From Thermococcus sp. (GTDB lineage Archaea; Methanobacteriota_B; Thermococci; Thermococcales; Thermococcaceae), in NCBI RefSeq assembly GCF_027066465.1, contig NZ_JAMONU010000186.1:1-24190 (forward strand): a stretch of DNA of 24,190 nucleotides, read 5' to 3'. Below the pieces are notes generated by a model, which did no database searches, was not told the DNA's origin, and was given only the letters and a program-made list of their open reading frames with translations. The stretch's first letter is position 1. Each line of letters begins with the position of its first letter. Shown here in pieces: positions 22,050 through 24,190 of the stretch. The position numbers and the translations under genes are program-made.

Positions 22050-22538
22050 ATGATAGCGGTTTTAAGCGACACCCACGTGGGGGACAAGGCAAAGGCCCTT
22101 CCCATTCCCCTTTTGGAGAAGCTTAAAGAGGTCAGTCCAGAACTCATTATCCACGCCGGCGATGTGACGTCACCGGAGGTCCTTGAGACCCTTGAGGAGA
22201 TAGCACCCGTGATAGCGGTCAGGGGAAACGCCGACCACCTCAGCCTTCCGGAGGAGGAAACCGTTGAAGTTGGAGGAATGAGAATCGGCGTGATTCACGG
22301 GCATCAGCTTCTAAGCCTCAACGCGCAGTTTTTAAGCCTGAAGGCCCTCGACATGGAGGTTGACCTGCTCGTCTTCGGCCACACCCACCGCTTCTACTTT
22401 GAGTCCTTCAGCGTCTACGGAAGAAGGGTTCACCTCCTGAACCCGGGTTCACCGACGTTTCCACGGTGGGACGAGGCCGGCTTCGCGGTTCTAAAGCCCG
22501 GAGAAGAGCCGAGCGTTAAAAGAGTGAAGTTATGGTAA
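22050..22538 (+). CDS. Calcineurin-like phosphodiesterase (YfcE/MJ0936 family)
   Basis: 162 residues from ATG 22050. The metallophosphoesterase ligands are in order: SDTH (7-10), HAGD, RGNAD, VIHGHQ, and FGHTHRF, followed by NPGSPTFPR. The length fits the compact YfcE/MJ0936 phosphodiesterases, which hydrolyse phosphodiesters in vitro with Mn2+ or Ni2+; the cellular substrate is unknown. GTG 22044 overlaps the tfb stop (GTGA) and is a possible start, adding two residues; ATG 22050 gives the family-typical MIAVLSDTH. Third gene of the gar1 operon. Confidence 0.92.
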   Translation: MIAVLSDTHVGDKAKALPIPLLEKLKEVSPELIIHAGDVTSPEVLETLEEIAPVIAVRGNADHLSLPEEETVEVGGMRIGVIHGHQLLSLNAQFLSLKALDMEVDLLVFGHTHRFYFESFSVYGRRVHLLNPGSPTFPRWDEAGFAVLKPGEEPSVKRVKLW

Positions 22539-22564
22539 ACGGAAAAGAGAACGGGAAAAGGACA

Positions 22565-22768
22565 TCAGCTCTTTATAGCGAGCTTGATGTCCTCGGCCTT
22601 GACGGTCTTCCTGCCGGCGTGCTGAGCGAGGGCAACGGCCTTCTTGGCAATCTCAAGGGCCTTCTCCTCAAGGTGCTCGGCGAGGACCTTGGCGGCCTCC
22701 TCGCTGACGCGGGCGGCGCCGGCCTTCCTTATAAGCCTGTCAACCGGGGCAATTGGAAGCTCGGCCAT
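22565..22768 (-). CDS. Archaeal histone (HMf-like)
   Basis: 67 residues, exactly the HMf size, from ATG 22768 with a strong GGAGGTG upstream. It is a complete histone fold: helix 1 LPIAPVDRLIRKAG, loop ARVSEEA, long central helix to about residue 47, loop GRKTVKAED, and helix 3 IKLAIKS. It dimerises and wraps DNA into hypernucleosomes. An in-frame GTG at 22777 lies inside the ribosome site and is rejected. By position it would correspond to HTkB of T. kodakarensis (recalled). It faces rbcL across a 351-bp spacer. Confidence 0.98.
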   Translation of the reverse strand: MAELPIAPVDRLIRKAGAARVSEEAAKVLAEHLEEKALEIAKKAVALAQHAGRKTVKAEDIKLAIKS

Positions 22769-22827
22769 CCACAACACCTCCTACTTTTCTTTTGCAGGTT
22801 TCTGCGTTCTATTCTAGGAGCGAAGGC

Positions 22828-22837
22828 CTATATAAAC
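22828..22837 (-). promoter_or_regulatory. Strong histone promoter
   Basis: Minus strand CCGAAAGG (BRE) followed by TTTATATAGG, close to an ideal archaeal promoter. The predicted start is near 22806 and the leader about 38 nt, longer than usual in this window. Confidence 0.75.
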
Positions 22838-23069
22838 CTTTCGGAAACGGAGCTCTCGGACTCGGCCTATTTGCCGGATTTCCGTTAATCGTCGAGAATT
22901 TGCTCCAACTTGGCAGATAAAATAGTCTGGGCAAAAACGGCAACCTGGGGGAGAAGATAGGAACCGCTCTAAAGCGGGTCGGATTGATTAACCAGAACTT
23001 GAAAATCCTTTAAAATTTAGCTCATCTACGTAAACTTTAGGGCATGAAAGAACAGATGCGGGCCATAGA

Positions 23070-23079
23070 GTTTTTATAG
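23070..23079 (+). promoter_or_regulatory. TATA box of rbcL
   Basis: TTTTTATAGG predicts a start near 23100, about 20 nt before the ATG. A GGAGGTG ribosome site lies at 23107-23113. Confidence 0.6.
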
Positions 23080-23119
23080 GCTTGGGTGGTATAGGATGTC
23101 TACCAAGGAGGTGTTGCGA

Positions 23120-24190
23120 ATGGTCGAAAAGTTCGACAAGATATACGACTACTACGTGGACAAGGACTACGAGCCGAACAAGAAGAGAGACGTCGTGGCC
23201 GTTTTTAGGGTAACCCCCGCGAAGGGCTTTACAATCGAGCAGGCCGCCGGAGCGGTAGCGGCAGAGAGCTCGACGGGAACCTGGACGACCCTCTACCCCT
23301 GGTACGAGCAGGAGCGCTGGTCTGACCTCTCAGCTAAAGCCTACGACTTCGTTCAGGTTGGAGAGGACGAGTGGATAGTCAGGATAGCCTACCCTGTTCA
23401 CATCTTCGAGGAGTGGAACATGCCCGGCTTCCTCGCGAGCGTCGCGGGCAACGTCTTCGGAATGAAGCGCGTTGAGTGGCTCCGCCTCGAGGACCTATAC
23501 CTTCCGGAGAGGTTCCTCAGGGACTTCAAGGGACCGGCCTTCGGTATTAAGGGCGTCAGGAAGAAGCTCGGCATCGAGAAGAGGCCCCTCTACGGCGTCG
23601 TCCCCAAGCCCAAGGTCGGCTACTCCCCTGAGGAGGTTGAAAAGCTTGCCTACGAGCTGTTCTCTGGCGGAGCGGACTTCCTCAAGGACGACGAGAACAT
23701 AACGAGTCCCTGGTACAACCGCTTCGAGGAGAGGGCCGAGAGGATAACCAAAGTTATGGAGAAGGTCGAGAACGAGACCGGCGAGAAGAAGACCTGGTTC
23801 GCCAACATCACCGCCGACATTCGCGAGATGGAGAGAAGACTGGAAATCCTCGCCGACCTTGGAAATCCGCACGCGATGGTCGACGTTGTCATAACCGGCT
23901 GGGCCGCCTTGGAGTACATCCGCGACCTGGCGGAGGACTACGGCATAGCCATACACGCCCACAGGGCCATGCACGCGGCCTTCGACAGGAATCCCAAGCA
24001 CGGCATCTCGATGTTCGTCCTGGCGAAGCTCTTCCGCGTCATCGGCGTTGACCAGCTCCACATCGGAACGGCCGGCGTTGGAAAGCTCGAAGGTGGCAAG
24101 TGGGACGTCGTTCAGAACAAGCGCATAATCACCGAGAGCCACTACAAGCCTGAGGAGAACGACGTCATCCACATGGAGCAGAAGTTCTAC
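23120..24190 (+). CDS. rbcL: Form III RuBisCO large subunit (3' end outside window)
   Basis: 357 codons are present and the frame is open to the last base, so about the last 85-90 residues are missing. The sequence follows T. kodakarensis RuBisCO closely, with the same numbering: ESSTGTW (49-55), K163 in VPKPK, carbamylation lysine K189 with D191 and E192 (KDDEN), H281-R282, H314 and loop lysine K322. In Thermococcales this enzyme fixes CO2 onto ribulose bisphosphate made from AMP, together with AMP phosphorylase and R15P isomerase. It does not serve a Calvin cycle. Those two partner genes are not in the window. GGAGGTG precedes the ATG. Confidence 0.98.
   Translation, partial: MVEKFDKIYDYYVDKDYEPNKKRDVVAVFRVTPAKGFTIEQAAGAVAAESSTGTWTTLYPWYEQERWSDLSAKAYDFVQVGEDEWIVRIAYPVHIFEEWNMPGFLASVAGNVFGMKRVEWLRLEDLYLPERFLRDFKGPAFGIKGVRKKLGIEKRPLYGVVPKPKVGYSPEEVEKLAYELFSGGADFLKDDENITSPWYNRFEERAERITKVMEKVENETGEKKTWFANITADIREMERRLEILADLGNPHAMVDVVITGWAALEYIRDLAEDYGIAIHAHRAMHAAFDRNPKHGISMFVLAKLFRVIGVDQLHIGTAGVGKLEGGKWDVVQNKRIITESHYKPEENDVIHMEQKFY

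Larger units (their letters stand above)
22769..23119. other. Divergent histone/rbcL spacer
   Basis: 351 bp without a convincing gene. The left part holds the histone promoter and leader; the right 60 bp hold the rbcL promoter and leader. Between about 22860 and 23040 I see only a small inverted pair, CCGCT (22964-22968) and AGCGG (22973-22977), and AT-rich DNA near 23000-23030. No C/D box set, tRNA or long ORF was found. Confidence 0.7.

Noticed and set aside
22964..22977. Small hairpin CCGCT-CTAA-AGCGG in the histone/rbcL spacer as a regulatory RNA
   Set aside because: Only five base pairs, no flanking box motifs and no promoter specific to it.
23495..24172. 225-residue minus-strand frame
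   Set aside because: Antisense of rbcL, whose own frame is intact to the window edge.

Overview
The window comes from a hyperthermophilic archaeon of the order Thermococcales, almost certainly a Thermococcus. The evidence is a Thermococcus/Pyrococcus-type CRISPR repeat ending in ATTGAAAG, archaeal TATA/BRE promoters, GGTGA-type ribosome sites, TFB, Gar1, a 67-residue archaeal histone, FtsZ, the di-myo-inositol-phosphate solute genes, and a form III RuBisCO whose catalytic residues fall at the numbering I remember for T. kodakarensis. From memory, the right-hand order (inositol kinase, gar1, tfb, phosphodiesterase, histone, rbcL) matches that species around TK2285-TK2290.

Layout. 1-707: trailer end of a CRISPR array (11 repeats, 10 spacers; no cas genes). 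797-1180: AT-rich small membrane protein. 1265-3874 (minus): operon for a DUF2178 membrane protein, an XRE regulator and an ABC-2 exporter, with a tandem palindromic operator at its promoter and tRNA-Leu(UAG) divergent from it. 4110-6769 (minus): aminotransferase, a GDT1-type ion transporter and an MFS transporter. 6855-7265 (minus): Cgi121 of KEOPS. 7423-10023 (plus): a ribbon-helix-helix (RHH) regulator, a divergent FtsZ, a ParA-type ATPase and a second RHH protein. 10070-12257 (minus): DUF4443 regulator, pyrF, PUA protein and FAD synthase. 12305-14795 (minus): the two enzymes that make the thermoprotectant di-myo-inositol phosphate. 14889-15563 (plus): dph6. 15625-16665 (plus): lone AT-rich PD-(D/E)XK nuclease-like gene with a separate C-terminal domain. 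16730-18945 (plus): second ABC-2 transporter. 18935-20698 (minus): Mth938-like protein, NUDIX hydrolase, a C/D box sRNA in the NUDIX leader, and a PfkB kinase. 20822-22538 (plus): gar1, tfb, phosphodiesterase. 22565-22768 (minus): histone. 23120 to the window end (plus): rbcL, cut by the window.

Most of the window is housekeeping DNA with tight operons and very short leaders. The unusual parts are (i) the C/D box guide RNA with two exact 12-nt guides fused to the NUDIX leader, (ii) the RHH-FtsZ-ParA-RHH cassette, whose FtsZ has Asn in the tubulin signature loop, (iii) the solitary nuclease-like gene, a candidate defence protein, (iv) the tandem operator in front of the DUF2178/XRE/ABC operon, and (v) the decayed end of the CRISPR array, which now seems to serve as a promoter. 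Several open frames extend upstream through their own TATA box, so I moved those starts to internal codons.
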